This document shows positions 1 to 8,585 of a stretch of DNA of 64,000 nt, piece after piece. The position numbers and the translations under genes are program-made. The stretch comes from Firmicutes bacterium ASF500. GTDB lineage: Bacteria > Bacillota > Clostridia > Oscillospirales > Oscillospiraceae. The stretch is from assembly GCA_000492175.2 (NCBI GenBank), contig CP097573.1:3472001-3536000 (forward strand). Reading direction: 5' to 3'. Numbering within the stretch: position 1 is the first letter of the stretch; every line of letters starts with the position of its first letter. Below the pieces are notes generated by a model, which was not told where the DNA came from, ran no database searches, and worked only from the letters and a program-made list of their open reading frames with translations.

Positions 1-22
1 ACCACGTATGGAGATGAAACAC

Positions 23-856
23 ATGAGTTTTAAGATTGTAGTGGACAGCTGCTGCGACCTGACCCCTGCCATGCTGAAGGACCCCGTCTTTGTCAAGGTC
101 CCCCTGACCATCCGCTCCAACGGCAGTACCTTTGTGGACGACGAGACCTTTGACCAGGCGGACCTGCTCTGGTCCATGCGGCAGAGTGAGGACGCCCCCT
201 CCACCGCCTGCCCCTCCCCCCAGGCTTACCTGGACGCCTATCAGGGCGCGGACGATGTGTATGTGGTCACGCTGACCGCCCTGCTCAGCGGCTCCCACAA
301 CAGCGCCGAGCAGGCCCGTATACTGATGGAGGAGGACCGGCCGGAGGTGAATGTCCATGTGTTCAACTCCTGCTCCGCCGCCTCCGGAGAGGTGCTGGTG
401 GCCCTGGCCATCCAGCGCCTGGCCTCCGCCGGGATGCCCTTCAAGCGGGTGGTCACCGAGGTGGAGCAGTTTATCTCTCAGATGCAGACCCTGTTCGTGC
501 TGGAGTCTTTGGAGAACCTGCGGAAAAACGGCCGGCTGACCAAGCTCCAGGCGGTGATCACCGGGGCGCTGAAGATCAAGCTGTTCATGGGCGCCACCCC
601 CGAGGGGGAAATCTGCAAGCTGGGACAGGCCCTGACCATCAAGCAGGCGCTGGGCAAGATGGTGGACAAGGTGGCCGCCGACGCCAGCCACGTGGGCCGC
701 ACCCTGGCTATCTGCCACTGCAACTGCCTGGAGCGGGCTTTCCAGGTGAAGAGCATGATCGAGGCCAAGTGCAAATTCGCCCACATCCTGATTACCGAGG
801 CCGGGGGCATTACCAGCGTCTACGCCAACGACGGCGGTATCGTCATCGCGTATTAA
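23..856 (+). CDS. DegV family fatty-acid-binding protein
   Basis: DegV proteins bind a fatty acid in a cleft between two domains and, in Gram-positive bacteria, serve as FakB-type subunits that present it to fatty acid kinase. The N-terminal signature IVVDSCCDLTP (residues 4-14) and the central SLENLRKNGRL stretch typical of the family are present; length (277 aa) is normal. I chose the ATG at 23 because GGAG at 10-13 sits 9 nt upstream; two earlier in-frame ATGs (8 and 14) have no visible ribosome site, but the window starts only 7 nt before. No FakA gene is nearby, so the partner is unknown. Family assignment is firm, the precise ligand is not. Confidence 0.9.
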   Translation: MSFKIVVDSCCDLTPAMLKDPVFVKVPLTIRSNGSTFVDDETFDQADLLWSMRQSEDAPSTACPSPQAYLDAYQGADDVYVVTLTALLSGSHNSAEQARILMEEDRPEVNVHVFNSCSAASGEVLVALAIQRLASAGMPFKRVVTEVEQFISQMQTLFVLESLENLRKNGRLTKLQAVITGALKIKLFMGATPEGEICKLGQALTIKQALGKMVDKVAADASHVGRTLAICHCNCLERAFQVKSMIEAKCKFAHILITEAGGITSVYANDGGIVIAY

Positions 857-861
857 AAAAT

Positions 862-886
862 CCGGCTCCCCCAACGGGGGAGCCGG
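862..886 (+). terminator. Hairpin terminator after degV-like gene
   Basis: An 11-bp perfect GC-rich stem (862-872 with 876-886, loop AAC) begins 6 nt after the stop codon. The following T-tract is weak (TCATTTG), so termination may be partial and allow read-through into the HD-domain gene. Confidence 0.6.
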
Positions 887-908
887 TCATTTGAAAGGAG
901 AAATGGCT

Positions 909-1484
909 ATGCCGATGACCCGAGAGCAGGCCTGGGACCTGCTGACGACCTACAACAAGGAGCCCTTCCATCTGCGCCACGCCGTAACGGTGGAGCGCGT
1001 TATGGGCTGGTACGCCCGGGAGCTGGGCTATGGGGAGGAGGCCGGGTTCTGGTCAATTGTGGGCCTGCTCCACGACCTGGACTTCGAGCAGTGGCCCGAG
1101 GAGCACTGCGTCAGATCTCAGGAGCTGATGCGTCAGGCCGGGGTGGAGGAGCCCGTTATTCGGGCCACCGCCAGCCACGGCTGGGGGCTCCGGGTGGACA
1201 TCAAGCCGGAGCACGAGATGGAAAAGGTCCTCTACGCCTGCGACGAGCTCACCGGCCTCATCGGAGCGGCGGCCCTCATGCGGCCCTCCAGGAGCGTGGC
1301 GGACATGGAGCTGAAATCGCTGAAAAAGAAGTTCAAGGACAAGCGCTTTGCCGCCGGATGCTCCCGGGAGGTAATCGCCAGCGGGGCGGAGTTGCTGGGC
1401 TGGGAGCTGGACAAGCTCCTGGATATGACCCTGCGGGCCATGCAGGCGGAGGAGAGCGCCATCGAGGCGGAAGCGCCGGCGTGA
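909..1484 (+). CDS. HD-domain phosphohydrolase
   Basis: A 191-aa HD-superfamily protein. The metal-binding pattern is visible as HLRHAVTVERV near residues 23-33, LLHDLDFEQWPEEHC near residues 55-70, a histidine in the TASHGW segment, and CDELTG further on. Such small stand-alone HD proteins act on phosphate esters or nucleotides in the cytoplasm, but the substrate cannot be read from the sequence. AGGAG at 896-900 lies 8 nt before the ATG at 909; the ATG at 903 would be too close. It follows the DegV gene after a hairpin and faces bofA convergently. Confidence 0.8.
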   Translation: MPMTREQAWDLLTTYNKEPFHLRHAVTVERVMGWYARELGYGEEAGFWSIVGLLHDLDFEQWPEEHCVRSQELMRQAGVEEPVIRATASHGWGLRVDIKPEHEMEKVLYACDELTGLIGAAALMRPSRSVADMELKSLKKKFKDKRFAAGCSREVIASGAELLGWELDKLLDMTLRAMQAEESAIEAEAPA

Positions 1485-1496
1485 TATGTAGACCGG

Positions 1497-1763
1497 TCAA
1501 CCCAGAATCCATTGCAGCATCAGCAGCAGTCCAAAGCCGGGCAAACCCAGCAGACCCAAGACCAGGGCGTTGACCAGGTTGACCCCCAGATGAATGCCGA
1601 TGAACTGGCTCACCTGGGCGAAGAGTGCCAGGACGGCCAGCCCCACCGAGGACCGCAGAGCCAGGTGGAGCAGCCGGGTGGCTGGCCGGCGCAGCAGGAC
1701 CAGCGCCGCGCACAGCACCAGTCCCGCCAGACACCAGGCCAGATATCCGGGGATGGGGTTCAT
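1497..1763 (-). CDS. bofA: Pro-sigma-K processing inhibitor BofA family protein
   Basis: An 88-aa membrane protein with two to three hydrophobic segments and the family signature N-A-L-V-L-G-L-L-G-L-P-G-F in its C-terminal third. In Bacillus, BofA sits in the forespore-facing outer membrane with SpoIVFA and holds back the protease SpoIVFB that activates sigma-K. The ATGA overlap (1760-1763) with the upstream yaaL-like gene reproduces the well-known recR-yaaL-bofA order, although recR itself is not adjacent here. The gene supports a spore-forming ancestry. Whether this strain sporulates cannot be told from this window. Confidence 0.85.
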   Translation of the reverse strand: MNPIPGYLAWCLAGLVLCAALVLLRRPATRLLHLALRSSVGLAVLALFAQVSQFIGIHLGVNLVNALVLGLLGLPGFGLLLMLQWILG

Positions 1764-1996
1764 GTGGTCCCCTCCAGCTCTTTGACCCGGCGGAGGAGAT
1801 AGTTGTAGCGGGCCTGGAGGGCGTTGATCTCGAAGACGTAGGACTCGATCAAATCGCTGTCGCTGGCGGTGTTGAAGCCGCCGTAGGCCTGACTGATCAG
1901 GGCCCGGGTGTGGGACAGGGAGTCCAGAAGCTCCCGGCGGGCCTGGTGGTTGGGGTCGCCCCGGCGGAGGCCGGACCGTTTGACTGATTGTGCCAT
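1760..1996 (-). CDS. yaaL: DUF2508 (YaaL-like) protein
   Basis: A 78-aa, charged, largely helical protein ending in a YNYLLRRVKELE segment; composition, length and position directly before bofA match the DUF2508/YaaL family. The function of YaaL is not established. The start is the ATG at 1996, preceded by AGGAG about 11 nt upstream. Stop and bofA start overlap by 4 bp, which implies translational coupling. In Bacillus the upstream neighbour is recR; here the upstream neighbour is the S-layer gene behind a hairpin, so the cluster has been rearranged. Confidence 0.75.
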   Translation of the reverse strand: MAQSVKRSGLRRGDPNHQARRELLDSLSHTRALISQAYGGFNTASDSDLIESYVFEINALQARYNYLLRRVKELEGTT

Positions 1997-2088
1997 AGAG
2001 AAGACCGCTCCTTTCTGATAAAGCCTGTTGGTCTATTCTATGGGTAGTATGGACAAATATTCCAGCTGATAAACTGGAGAGAGCAGAA

Positions 2089-2122
2089 ACCCGGCCGGCG
2101 GTCTCAGGACCACCGGCCGGGT
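2089..2122 (-). terminator. Hairpin terminator of the S-layer gene
   Basis: A 15-bp stem with one mismatch (2089-2103 with 2108-2122, 4-nt loop) starts 12 nt beyond the S-layer gene stop on the minus strand. A short TTTCT tract follows on that strand, so it is a plausible but not ideal intrinsic terminator. Confidence 0.6.
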
Positions 2123-2134
2123 CGTTTGTCAAAA

Positions 2135-3352
2135 TCAATATATTCTGCCGCCGTGGAGTCCCGCGTTCAGGGTGAAGGAGTACAGAGCGGCGGCCAGCTC
2201 GGCCCGGGTCACCATGTCCTGGGGGCGCAGAGCGCCGTCGGAGCCGGAAATCAGCCCGTTGGTCACAGCCCATTCCATGCTGTCCACAGCCCAGCTGGAG
2301 ACGCTGTCCCCGTCGGAGAAGCGGGTCAGGTCGGCGTTGGAGCGCAGGGTGGCGCCCAGATAGCGGGCGTAGTTGTGAAGGATGACCGTCATCTGCTCCC
2401 GGGACAGAAGACCCATGGGGTCAAAGGTCTCGGGGGTGTAGCCGGAGATCAGGCGCTCCTGCTGGCACCAGGCCACGGCGGCGTGGAACCAGTCGTCGGG
2501 GGAGACATCGGTGAAGGAGAGTTGGGTCTGGTCAGCCTCCAGAGAGCCCGACATGGCCCACAGCACCTGAGCCATCTGGGCCCGGGGGAGGTAGTCGTCG
2601 GGGAAGAAGTAGCCGTCGTCCGCCCCGGCAAAATAGCCCTGGGACAGACCGAAGGACACCGCGTCGTAGTACCAGTCGTCAGGGGAGACGTCGAAGGGGA
2701 TGAGCACGTCGTTGTAAATTTGCAGGTAGTAGGTCTGGGTGCGGTCCTGGCCATCCTCGGGGTCGGTACGGTGGAGCTTAATCATGCACAGGGGGAACTC
2801 CTGCCAGAAAATGGTCTCCAGGCCGTCGTCCAGGGCGTGGTCTCCGCTGGCCGACCGGTCCCGGACCGCCAGCTGACTGCGGTAGACCAGCAGCTCGGGG
2901 GAGAGGATGTAGGGCTGTCCCACCTCCAGGGTGGGGGGCGTCTCCTCGGGCTGGAGCCGGGCCAGCGCCCCCTCGGTGTCCATCACGTCCCAGACGGGCT
3001 CCTCTCCGCCCTCCAGGAGCTCGTAGACGCCGTCGCCGTTGATGTCGGTGAGGTAGTCCACCGACACCCAGACCCCCTCCTCGGTGGCCTGGATAAAGAA
3101 GCCTGCGTCGATGGTGACGCGGTTGAGCTTGCAGTCGTATTCACCGCTGGTGTCGAGCTGGAAGCGGCCGTCCTCGTCCCTGCGGTAGATGTCTACGGAG
3201 ATGCTCCGCTCCGGCTTGTCAATGGCGGAGGCATCAATGCGGAACTCGCCAAAAAACGTATCCGCAGAGGAGGCGAAGCCGCAGGAGACAGAGGCGGCTG
3301 TCATGAAGGCCGCGGCCATCAAACCGGCGATCCATCGTCTGGTTCGTTTCAT
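2135..3352 (-). CDS. Secreted protein with three S-layer homology domains
   Basis: A 405-aa exported protein. Residues 1-28 form a signal peptide (MKRTRR, hydrophobic core, then a small-residue cleavage region). Residues about 118-130 contain an EF-hand-like loop, DINGDGVYELLE. The C-terminal half has three SLH modules, recognisable by DVSPDDWYYDAVSFGLSQG, DVSPDDWFHAAVAWCQQE and SSWAVDSMEWAVTNG, each followed by an R-x-(Q/E)-(M/L) helix. SLH modules anchor proteins to pyruvylated secondary cell-wall polymer. AAAGGAG precedes the ATG, and a strong sigma-A promoter lies upstream (3403-3431). The N-terminal domain is not one I recognise. Confidence 0.9.
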   Translation of the reverse strand: MKRTRRWIAGLMAAAFMTAASVSCGFASSADTFFGEFRIDASAIDKPERSISVDIYRRDEDGRFQLDTSGEYDCKLNRVTIDAGFFIQATEEGVWVSVDYLTDINGDGVYELLEGGEEPVWDVMDTEGALARLQPEETPPTLEVGQPYILSPELLVYRSQLAVRDRSASGDHALDDGLETIFWQEFPLCMIKLHRTDPEDGQDRTQTYYLQIYNDVLIPFDVSPDDWYYDAVSFGLSQGYFAGADDGYFFPDDYLPRAQMAQVLWAMSGSLEADQTQLSFTDVSPDDWFHAAVAWCQQERLISGYTPETFDPMGLLSREQMTVILHNYARYLGATLRSNADLTRFSDGDSVSSWAVDSMEWAVTNGLISGSDGALRPQDMVTRAELAAALYSFTLNAGLHGGRIY

Positions 3353-3402
3353 GAGAGAGCTCCTTTCTGGACAGATGGGGGAATCGAACTTAACACGGCC
3401 CC

Positions 3403-3431
3403 ATTATACCCAAATTTTTCTCCGTTGACAA
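3403..3431 (-). promoter_or_regulatory. Sigma-A promoter of the S-layer gene
   Basis: On the minus strand TTGTCA and a perfect TATAAT are separated by exactly 17 bp. The start codon is about 50 nt downstream of the -10 element. This is one of the best promoter matches in the window. Confidence 0.85.
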
Positions 3432-3463
3432 GGGATGTAACAAAACAGTAAGAATTTAGCAGC

Positions 3464-4537
3464 TCAAACGCAGGGCGGAAGGGTGGCGGAGTCCCACATA
3501 TAGCCCAGCTCCTGGAGCTGGAGGTCTGTATATAGTGGCAGCTCCTCCTCATCCGGGGCCGACAGGTCCAGGTGCCGCCAGCCCTCGCTGGTCTGGACGG
3601 CGACCCAAAAGCGAGGCGATCCCTCCAGCGTGCCTTGGGCCACCTGGCAGGGCAGCTCCAGCCGCTGGCACAGGGCGGCGAAGGCCAGGGAGAGGCCCTC
3701 GCTGTCGGCCGAGCCGTCCACAAAGAGATCGTAGGCGGTGGCCCCCCCCAGGGGGTCCAGCTCCCCTGCCTCCAGCACGGCCTGGGCGGCGGCCTGGAGC
3801 CGCTCCCGGACCGGGAGGGCGGTCAGCTCCTGGGCCAGCTCGTCCACCGCCCCGGCCAGCTCGCTCTGCCGGGCCAGGAGCTCGGCGTGGTCCAGCGGGT
3901 AGTTGAGGGTGATCTCCACAATCCTCTGCCGGCCGCTGTTGGGGTAGATGGACACGGAGATCTCCGGCATCCCCAGGGCGAAGGCGGGGGCGTCGTAATA
4001 GGCCTGGCGGGCCAGGTCCTGAATGAAAGCTTCGTCCTCCTCAAAGTAGTGGATGCGCAGGGTGCGCTCCGGGGCGAAGGAGGTCAGGGCGGTGCCCAGC
4101 TCGCTGCGGATGGCGGCGGCACCGGTGGCCTGAACAATGGAGGCCACCTGCTCCCGGGTGCGGCGGTAGGTGATGTCAACCTCCGCCTGAGAGAAGGTGA
4201 CCACCGGGTCCACGCTGTAGGTGATAAATTCCACGCAGTAGGCCCCCAGGGGGTCCTCCTGCACCACCTCCAGACAGGCGTCGGACAGAAAGTCCTCCAC
4301 ATCCTCCGAGTCGGTGTACAGCCGGATGGTCCCCCGCTCCGCCCCCAGGTTAACCAGATAGACCAGCGCGTTGACGAGCTCCTGATAGCTCTCCGCCCGC
4401 AGGATGGAGGGGTCCCCCTCGGTGGTGGGGGCGGCGTTGTGGGGGGTGACGTGGCTGTAGTCCCGCTCCAGCATGGCGGAGCAGCCGGTGAGGAGGAGGG
4501 AGGCGGCCAACGTGAGCAAAATCCCGGTTTTTTTCAT
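3464..4537 (-). CDS. Lipoprotein with degenerate transglutaminase-like C-terminal domain
   Basis: A 357-aa lipoprotein: a basic start (MKKTG), a hydrophobic stretch and a lipobox LLTGC with the lipidated cysteine near residue 19. The region from about residue 270 (AYDLFVDGSADSEGLSLAFA ... FWVAVQTSEGWRHLDLS) follows the layout of transglutaminase-like domains, but the position normally held by the catalytic Cys is Asp-Ser and the usual His is missing, so it is probably a binding module rather than an enzyme. ATG 4537 was chosen because AGGAG lies just upstream. The gene is downstream of a palindromic repeat. Role unknown. Confidence 0.7.
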   Translation of the reverse strand: MKKTGILLTLAASLLLTGCSAMLERDYSHVTPHNAAPTTEGDPSILRAESYQELVNALVYLVNLGAERGTIRLYTDSEDVEDFLSDACLEVVQEDPLGAYCVEFITYSVDPVVTFSQAEVDITYRRTREQVASIVQATGAAAIRSELGTALTSFAPERTLRIHYFEEDEAFIQDLARQAYYDAPAFALGMPEISVSIYPNSGRQRIVEITLNYPLDHAELLARQSELAGAVDELAQELTALPVRERLQAAAQAVLEAGELDPLGGATAYDLFVDGSADSEGLSLAFAALCQRLELPCQVAQGTLEGSPRFWVAVQTSEGWRHLDLSAPDEEELPLYTDLQLQELGYMWDSATLPPCV

Positions 4538-4549
4538 GAGAAATCTCCT

Positions 4550-4620
4550 GTAGGGACGCATCATGATGCGTCCGCGAAATTTGATGTACAGCCGGCGGAC
4601 GCTTCGTGAAGCGTCCCTAC
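4550..4620. repeat. MITE-like double-palindrome intergenic repeat
   Basis: A 71-bp element with near-complementary ends (GTAGGGACGC ... GCGTCCCTAC). It contains two internal hairpins, GGACGCATCATGATGCGTCC and GGACGCTTCGTGAAGCGTCC. It sits just upstream of the ribosome site of the lipoprotein gene. Its GTAGGG...CCCTAC termini are shared with the element at 17011-17086. Confidence 0.75.
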
Positions 4621-4630
4621 GTGGGAAATA

Positions 4631-5221
4631 TCAATAACCCAGCTCCTCGTCAATGAGGATGACCTCCATGGTCTCGATGGCCCTGGGCTTCTCCCACAGC
4701 ACCACCAGTCCCCGGCAGATGCGCTGGGGGCTCTTGCAGTCGTAGCACTTGTCCCCCTTCACGGCGCAGGGGGTATTCATGCCCAGGCGCTGGGCGTTTT
4801 TGGGGGAGGCGATGTTCCGGGCCCGCCACAGGGCGGCGTCGTAGTCGGGGGCGACCTTGTTTCTGCCCACCACGAAATAGACCTTCTTGTGGCCGAAGAG
4901 GGTGGAGGCCACCCGGTTGCCGGTGCCGTCGATGTTGATGAGCTCGCCGGTCTCGGCCAGGCCGTTGACGGAGGTGATGTACACGTCGGTGACGGCGGCT
5001 TGCTCCAGCCCGGCCTTGTCCCAGTGCCAGACGGCGTCGTTGTGGGAGGCCAGGCGGGGGTAGAGCCCCATCTCCTGCACCGTCATGGAGCCGCCGAAGC
5101 CCACGCTTACCCCGTTAATCTCCTTGTCCAGATAGTCCGCCGCCTCCTCCTTGGTGGCAAAGCGGCGGACGGAGAAGCCCCGCTCCTCCAGGCTTTGGGT
5201 CAGTTTGGTCCAGTTTGTCAT
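4631..5221 (-). CDS. LUD-domain protein (LutC/DUF162-like)
   Basis: A 196-aa cytoplasmic protein of the LUD superfamily, whose better-known members (LutB/LutC) take part in lactate oxidation. The characteristic glycine-rich segment VGFGGSMTVQEMGL is at residues about 41-54, and DVYITSVNGLAETGELINID follows near residue 80-100. Three cysteines near the C-terminus (CAVKGDKCYDCKSPQRIC) could hold a metal or cluster. The ATG at 5221 is 8 nt after GGAG; a GTG 9 nt earlier is less likely. No other lut genes are nearby, so involvement in lactate use is not supported by context. Confidence 0.8.
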   Translation of the reverse strand: MTNWTKLTQSLEERGFSVRRFATKEEAADYLDKEINGVSVGFGGSMTVQEMGLYPRLASHNDAVWHWDKAGLEQAAVTDVYITSVNGLAETGELINIDGTGNRVASTLFGHKKVYFVVGRNKVAPDYDAALWRARNIASPKNAQRLGMNTPCAVKGDKCYDCKSPQRICRGLVVLWEKPRAIETMEVILIDEELGY

Positions 5222-5239
5222 AAAAAACACTCCTTTTTA

Positions 5240-6112
5240 TTAAATATCGTTCTTCTGATACCGGCGGAAGCCCTGTCCCAGCACCTCGTGGGCGTCGCAG
5301 ACGATGAGGAAGGCCTCCGGGTCCAGGTCGTGGACGATGGCCTTCAGCGGGACGATCTGCCGCTGCTTGAAGGCGCACATAAGCACCAGCTTGTCCTGGC
5401 CGGTGAAGCTGCCCTCCCCGTGGAGGAAGGTGGTCCCCCGCTCCAGCTGCTTGTCGATCTCCGCCGCCATGGGCCGGGGGTTGGAGGTGACGATATAGGC
5501 CACCTTGGACCGGTCCAGGCCGTAGAGCACGTTGTCCATAATGACGGTGGAGATATACAGGGCGATGCCGCCGTACATGCCGCTCTCCAGGCTGCGGAAG
5601 GCGGCGGCGACGGCCAGCAGCATGGACAGGTCTACCAGTAGAAGCAGCTTGCCCACCGGGAGCCAGGCGAAGGGGATTTTCAGCAGCCGGGCGACCAGGT
5701 CAGTCCCCCCGGTGGTGGCCCCCCTGGAGAAGATCATCCCCAGCGCTACCCCCAGCGTCAGCCCGCCGAAGACGGAGGCCAGCATGGGGTCCATGGGCGG
5801 GAAGGTGTACGCGGCGGCAATCAGGTCCACCAGGATGGAGGTGGCCGCCATAGCGAAGAGGGAGGACACCAGAGTGTGCCCGCCCAGCAGCTTCCAGCCC
5901 AGGAGGAAAATGGGGATGTTCAGCACCAGCACCACCGTACCGATGGGCAGACCGGGGATGAGACGGTTCAGGATCATGCCCAGAGCGGTAATCCCCCCGA
6001 AGCCGATCTCATTGGGGACGTAGAACCAGTCGAAGCTGAGGGAGTAGATCACCGATCCCAGCGTGATCCAGATATAGTCCCGCGCCAGTCGGGAGGGGGT
6101 GTGTTTGGTCAT
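5240..6112 (-). CDS. YitT family membrane protein with DUF2179 domain
   Basis: A 290-aa integral membrane protein. About five hydrophobic segments fill residues 10-200, including the glycine-rich loop IFSRGATTGGTDLVARLL typical of YitT proteins. The C-terminal 80 residues are soluble and match the DUF2179 layout (VTSNPRPMAAEIDKQLERG, then FKQRQIVPLKAIVHDLDPEAF). Transport or sensing roles have been suggested for the family, but the substrate is unknown. It lies upstream of the LUD gene on the same strand with an 18-nt gap, so the two are probably co-transcribed. Confidence 0.88.
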   Translation of the reverse strand: MTKHTPSRLARDYIWITLGSVIYSLSFDWFYVPNEIGFGGITALGMILNRLIPGLPIGTVVLVLNIPIFLLGWKLLGGHTLVSSLFAMAATSILVDLIAAAYTFPPMDPMLASVFGGLTLGVALGMIFSRGATTGGTDLVARLLKIPFAWLPVGKLLLLVDLSMLLAVAAAFRSLESGMYGGIALYISTVIMDNVLYGLDRSKVAYIVTSNPRPMAAEIDKQLERGTTFLHGEGSFTGQDKLVLMCAFKQRQIVPLKAIVHDLDPEAFLIVCDAHEVLGQGFRRYQKNDI

Positions 6113-6141
6113 AGGGGGCCTCCTTGTGATAGGGTCAATTG

Positions 6142-6276
6142 CCTCCCTTTAGCAAGGGAGGGGGACCGCCGCCGCAGGCGGTGGTGGAGGGATTCCGTCA
6201 TGCGGAACGGTTTTGACAGACGGAATCCCCCCGCCCCCTGCGGGGGGCACCCCCCTTTAGCAAAGGGGGCTTTTTT
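6142..6276. repeat. Intergenic repeat with TTTAGCAA hairpins and plus-strand terminator
   Basis: A 135-bp element between two minus-strand genes. It starts with the hairpin CCTCCCTTTAGCAAGGGAGG, has GGATTCCGTCNNG...GACGGAATCC inverted arms in the middle, and ends with CCCCCTTTAGCAAAGGGGG plus TTTTTT, a good intrinsic terminator in the plus direction. Related hairpins with the TTTAGCAA loop are common intergenic repeats in Oscillospiraceae-type genomes (general knowledge, not checked). It reaches the stop codon of the topoisomerase gene. Confidence 0.7.
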
Positions 6277-8518
6277 ACAGCAGAGTCATCTGCTCCTCTC
6301 CCCGGTCCTCCTCCTTGAGGAGGGCGCCGGCGATGGGCAGGGAGCGGGCCCGGTAGCGGGCGGCGTTTTGGATGTGGGTGCGTTCCAGGGGGAGGACCTT
6401 CTCAACCTTATATTTTGGCTTCAAGGTCATGATGTTGACCCCCTGGGTGCTTCGGGTGGTCTTGGGGTTGAGGCTGGCGGTGTGGAACACCACGCAGCGG
6501 CCCTCGGTGGAGATGACCGCCGCCTCAAAGTCGTCCCGGAGGAGGAAGGCGGAGGCCAGGGGGGATTTGTCGGAGTAGGCCCCGGTGAGCTTCTTCCGCC
6601 GGGTCTGGGTCTGGTAGGCGGACAGCTCCACCCGGGCGGCCTTGCCGTTCTCAAAGAAGAACAGCAGGTGTCCGGAGTAGTCCCCGGGGATACAGGCCCA
6701 CAGGGCCTTCTCCTCCGGGTCCATGGCCAGCTTGGAGGGCAGATAGTCCCCCAGGGCGCTGGCCTTGGTGTCGTCGAAGTCGGCAAGCCGGGTCTTGTAG
6801 CACTGCTGCTTGTCGGTGAACACCAGCAGCTCGTCCCGGTTATTGGCCTCCCACTGGAGGAGGGGGCCGTCTCCCTCCTTGTACTTCTGGTCGCTGGCCA
6901 TCCGCAGGGATTGGGGGGTAATCTTTTTCAAATACCCCTCCTGAGAGAAGAACAGGTGGACTGGGTAGTCCGGGGTCTCGTCCTCCACGGTCATGACGGG
7001 CTCGTCCATGTGGTCATAGACGATCTGGGTGCGCCGGGGCTGGGCGTACTTCTTTTTGACCTCCGTCAGCTCGTCCACGATGATCTTCCGGATGCGCTTG
7101 GGGGAGTTGACGATGTCCTCCAGGTCGGCGATCTCATCCTCCAGCGTGTCCACCTCCTGGGTGCGCTTGAGGATGTATTCCTTGTTGATGTTCCGCAGGC
7201 GGATGTCCGCCACATACTCCGCCTGGATCTGGTCGATGCCGAAGCCGATCATCAGGTTGGGAATGACCTCGGCGTCCTCCTCGGTGTCCCGGATGATCTG
7301 GATGGCCCGGTCGATGTCCAGCAAAATCCGCCGCAGGCCCTTGAGCAGGTGCAGCTTCTCCTTCTTCTTGTTCATGGAGAAGTATACCCGCCGGCGTACC
7401 GACTCCATGCGCCAGGCGGTCCACTCCTCTAAAATTTCCCGGACGCCCATCACCCGGGGCATTCCGGCGATGAGGATGTTGAAGTTGCAGGACTGGCTGT
7501 CCAGCAGGGGGGTGAGCTTGAAGAGCTTGGCCATCAGCTTCTCCGGGTCGGTCCCCCGCTTCAGGTCGATGGTCAGCTTCAGGCCGGACAGGTCGGTCTC
7601 GTCCCGCATGTCGGCGATCTCCTTCACCTTGCCCAGCTTGACCAGCTCGGTCACCTTGTCCATGATGGCCTCGCTGGTGGTGGAGTAGGGAATCTCATAG
7701 ACCTCGATGAGGTTCTCCGCCTTCACATACCGCCACCGGGCCCGGACCTTGAAGGAGCCCCGGCCGGTGCGGTAAATGTCCGCCAGGGCGGCCCCGTCGT
7801 AGAGCAGCTCGCCGCCGGTGGGCAGGTCGGGGGCCTTGAGGGTGGTCATCATGTCGTGGTCCGGGTTTTTCAAAAAGGCGATGGTGGTGTCGCACACCTC
7901 GCCCAGGTTGAAGCCGCACAGGTCGCTGGCCATACCCACGGCGATGCCCTTGTTGGCGGAGACCAGCACGTTGGGAAAGGTGGTGGGCAGCAGGGAGGGC
8001 TCCTTCAGCTTGCCGTCGTAGTTGTCCACGAAATCGACGGTGTCCTGGTCGATGTCCCGGAAGAGCTCGGCGCAGATGGGGTCCAGCCGGGCCTCGGTGT
8101 ACCGGCTGGCCGCCCAGGCCATGTCCCGAGAGTACACCTTGCCGAAGTTGCCCTTGGAGTCCACCAGGGGGTGGAGCAGGGCCCCGTAGCCCCGGGACAG
8201 GCGGACCATGGTGTCATAGATGGCCTGGTCGCCGTGGGGGTTGAGCTTCATGGTCTGGCCCACGATGTTGGCGCTTTTGGTGCGCCCGCCCCCCAGCAGC
8301 TTCATCTGATACATGGTGTACAGCAGCTTGCGGTGGGAGGGCTTGAAGCCGTCGATCTCAGGGATGGCCCGGGAGATGATGACCGACATGGCGTAGGGCA
8401 TATAGTTGATCTCCAGGGTCCGGGTGATGGGTTGCTCCAGCACCTCCGCCCGCAGGCCCATCACGTTGGGGTCCGTCTTTCGGGCGTTGTTCTCATTTGG
8501 CGTCTTTTTCTTCGGCAT
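6275..8518 (-). CDS. Type IIA topoisomerase subunit A (ParC/GyrA-like)
   Basis: The DNA-breaking and rejoining subunit of a type IIA topoisomerase, 747 aa. The catalytic tyrosine is Tyr140 in AASRYTEARL; the winged-helix motif PHGDQAIYDTMVRLSRG precedes it. The coiled-coil and C-terminal domain follow, but no GyrA-box (QRRGGRG-like) motif is visible, which favours a ParC-like (decatenating) role over gyrase. The partner ATPase subunit lies at 12252-14234 on the same strand, separated by three unrelated genes, an unusual arrangement. The upstream part of 8519-8585 has a short hairpin. Confidence 0.92.
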   Translation of the reverse strand: MPKKKTPNENNARKTDPNVMGLRAEVLEQPITRTLEINYMPYAMSVIISRAIPEIDGFKPSHRKLLYTMYQMKLLGGGRTKSANIVGQTMKLNPHGDQAIYDTMVRLSRGYGALLHPLVDSKGNFGKVYSRDMAWAASRYTEARLDPICAELFRDIDQDTVDFVDNYDGKLKEPSLLPTTFPNVLVSANKGIAVGMASDLCGFNLGEVCDTTIAFLKNPDHDMMTTLKAPDLPTGGELLYDGAALADIYRTGRGSFKVRARWRYVKAENLIEVYEIPYSTTSEAIMDKVTELVKLGKVKEIADMRDETDLSGLKLTIDLKRGTDPEKLMAKLFKLTPLLDSQSCNFNILIAGMPRVMGVREILEEWTAWRMESVRRRVYFSMNKKKEKLHLLKGLRRILLDIDRAIQIIRDTEEDAEVIPNLMIGFGIDQIQAEYVADIRLRNINKEYILKRTQEVDTLEDEIADLEDIVNSPKRIRKIIVDELTEVKKKYAQPRRTQIVYDHMDEPVMTVEDETPDYPVHLFFSQEGYLKKITPQSLRMASDQKYKEGDGPLLQWEANNRDELLVFTDKQQCYKTRLADFDDTKASALGDYLPSKLAMDPEEKALWACIPGDYSGHLLFFFENGKAARVELSAYQTQTRRKKLTGAYSDKSPLASAFLLRDDFEAAVISTEGRCVVFHTASLNPKTTRSTQGVNIMTLKPKYKVEKVLPLERTHIQNAARYRARSLPIAGALLKEEDRGEEQMTLL

Positions 8519-8585
8519 CGGTATCCATCCTTACTCATTTCGTCATAGGGCCTCCCCGCCCCGGAGGGCGGGGGAGCCGTTTGGG

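Noticed and set aside
2126..3451. Long plus-strand open frame opposite the S-layer gene
   Set aside because: The antisense frame is an effect of high GC content. The minus-strand gene has a signal peptide, SLH domains, promoter and ribosome site.
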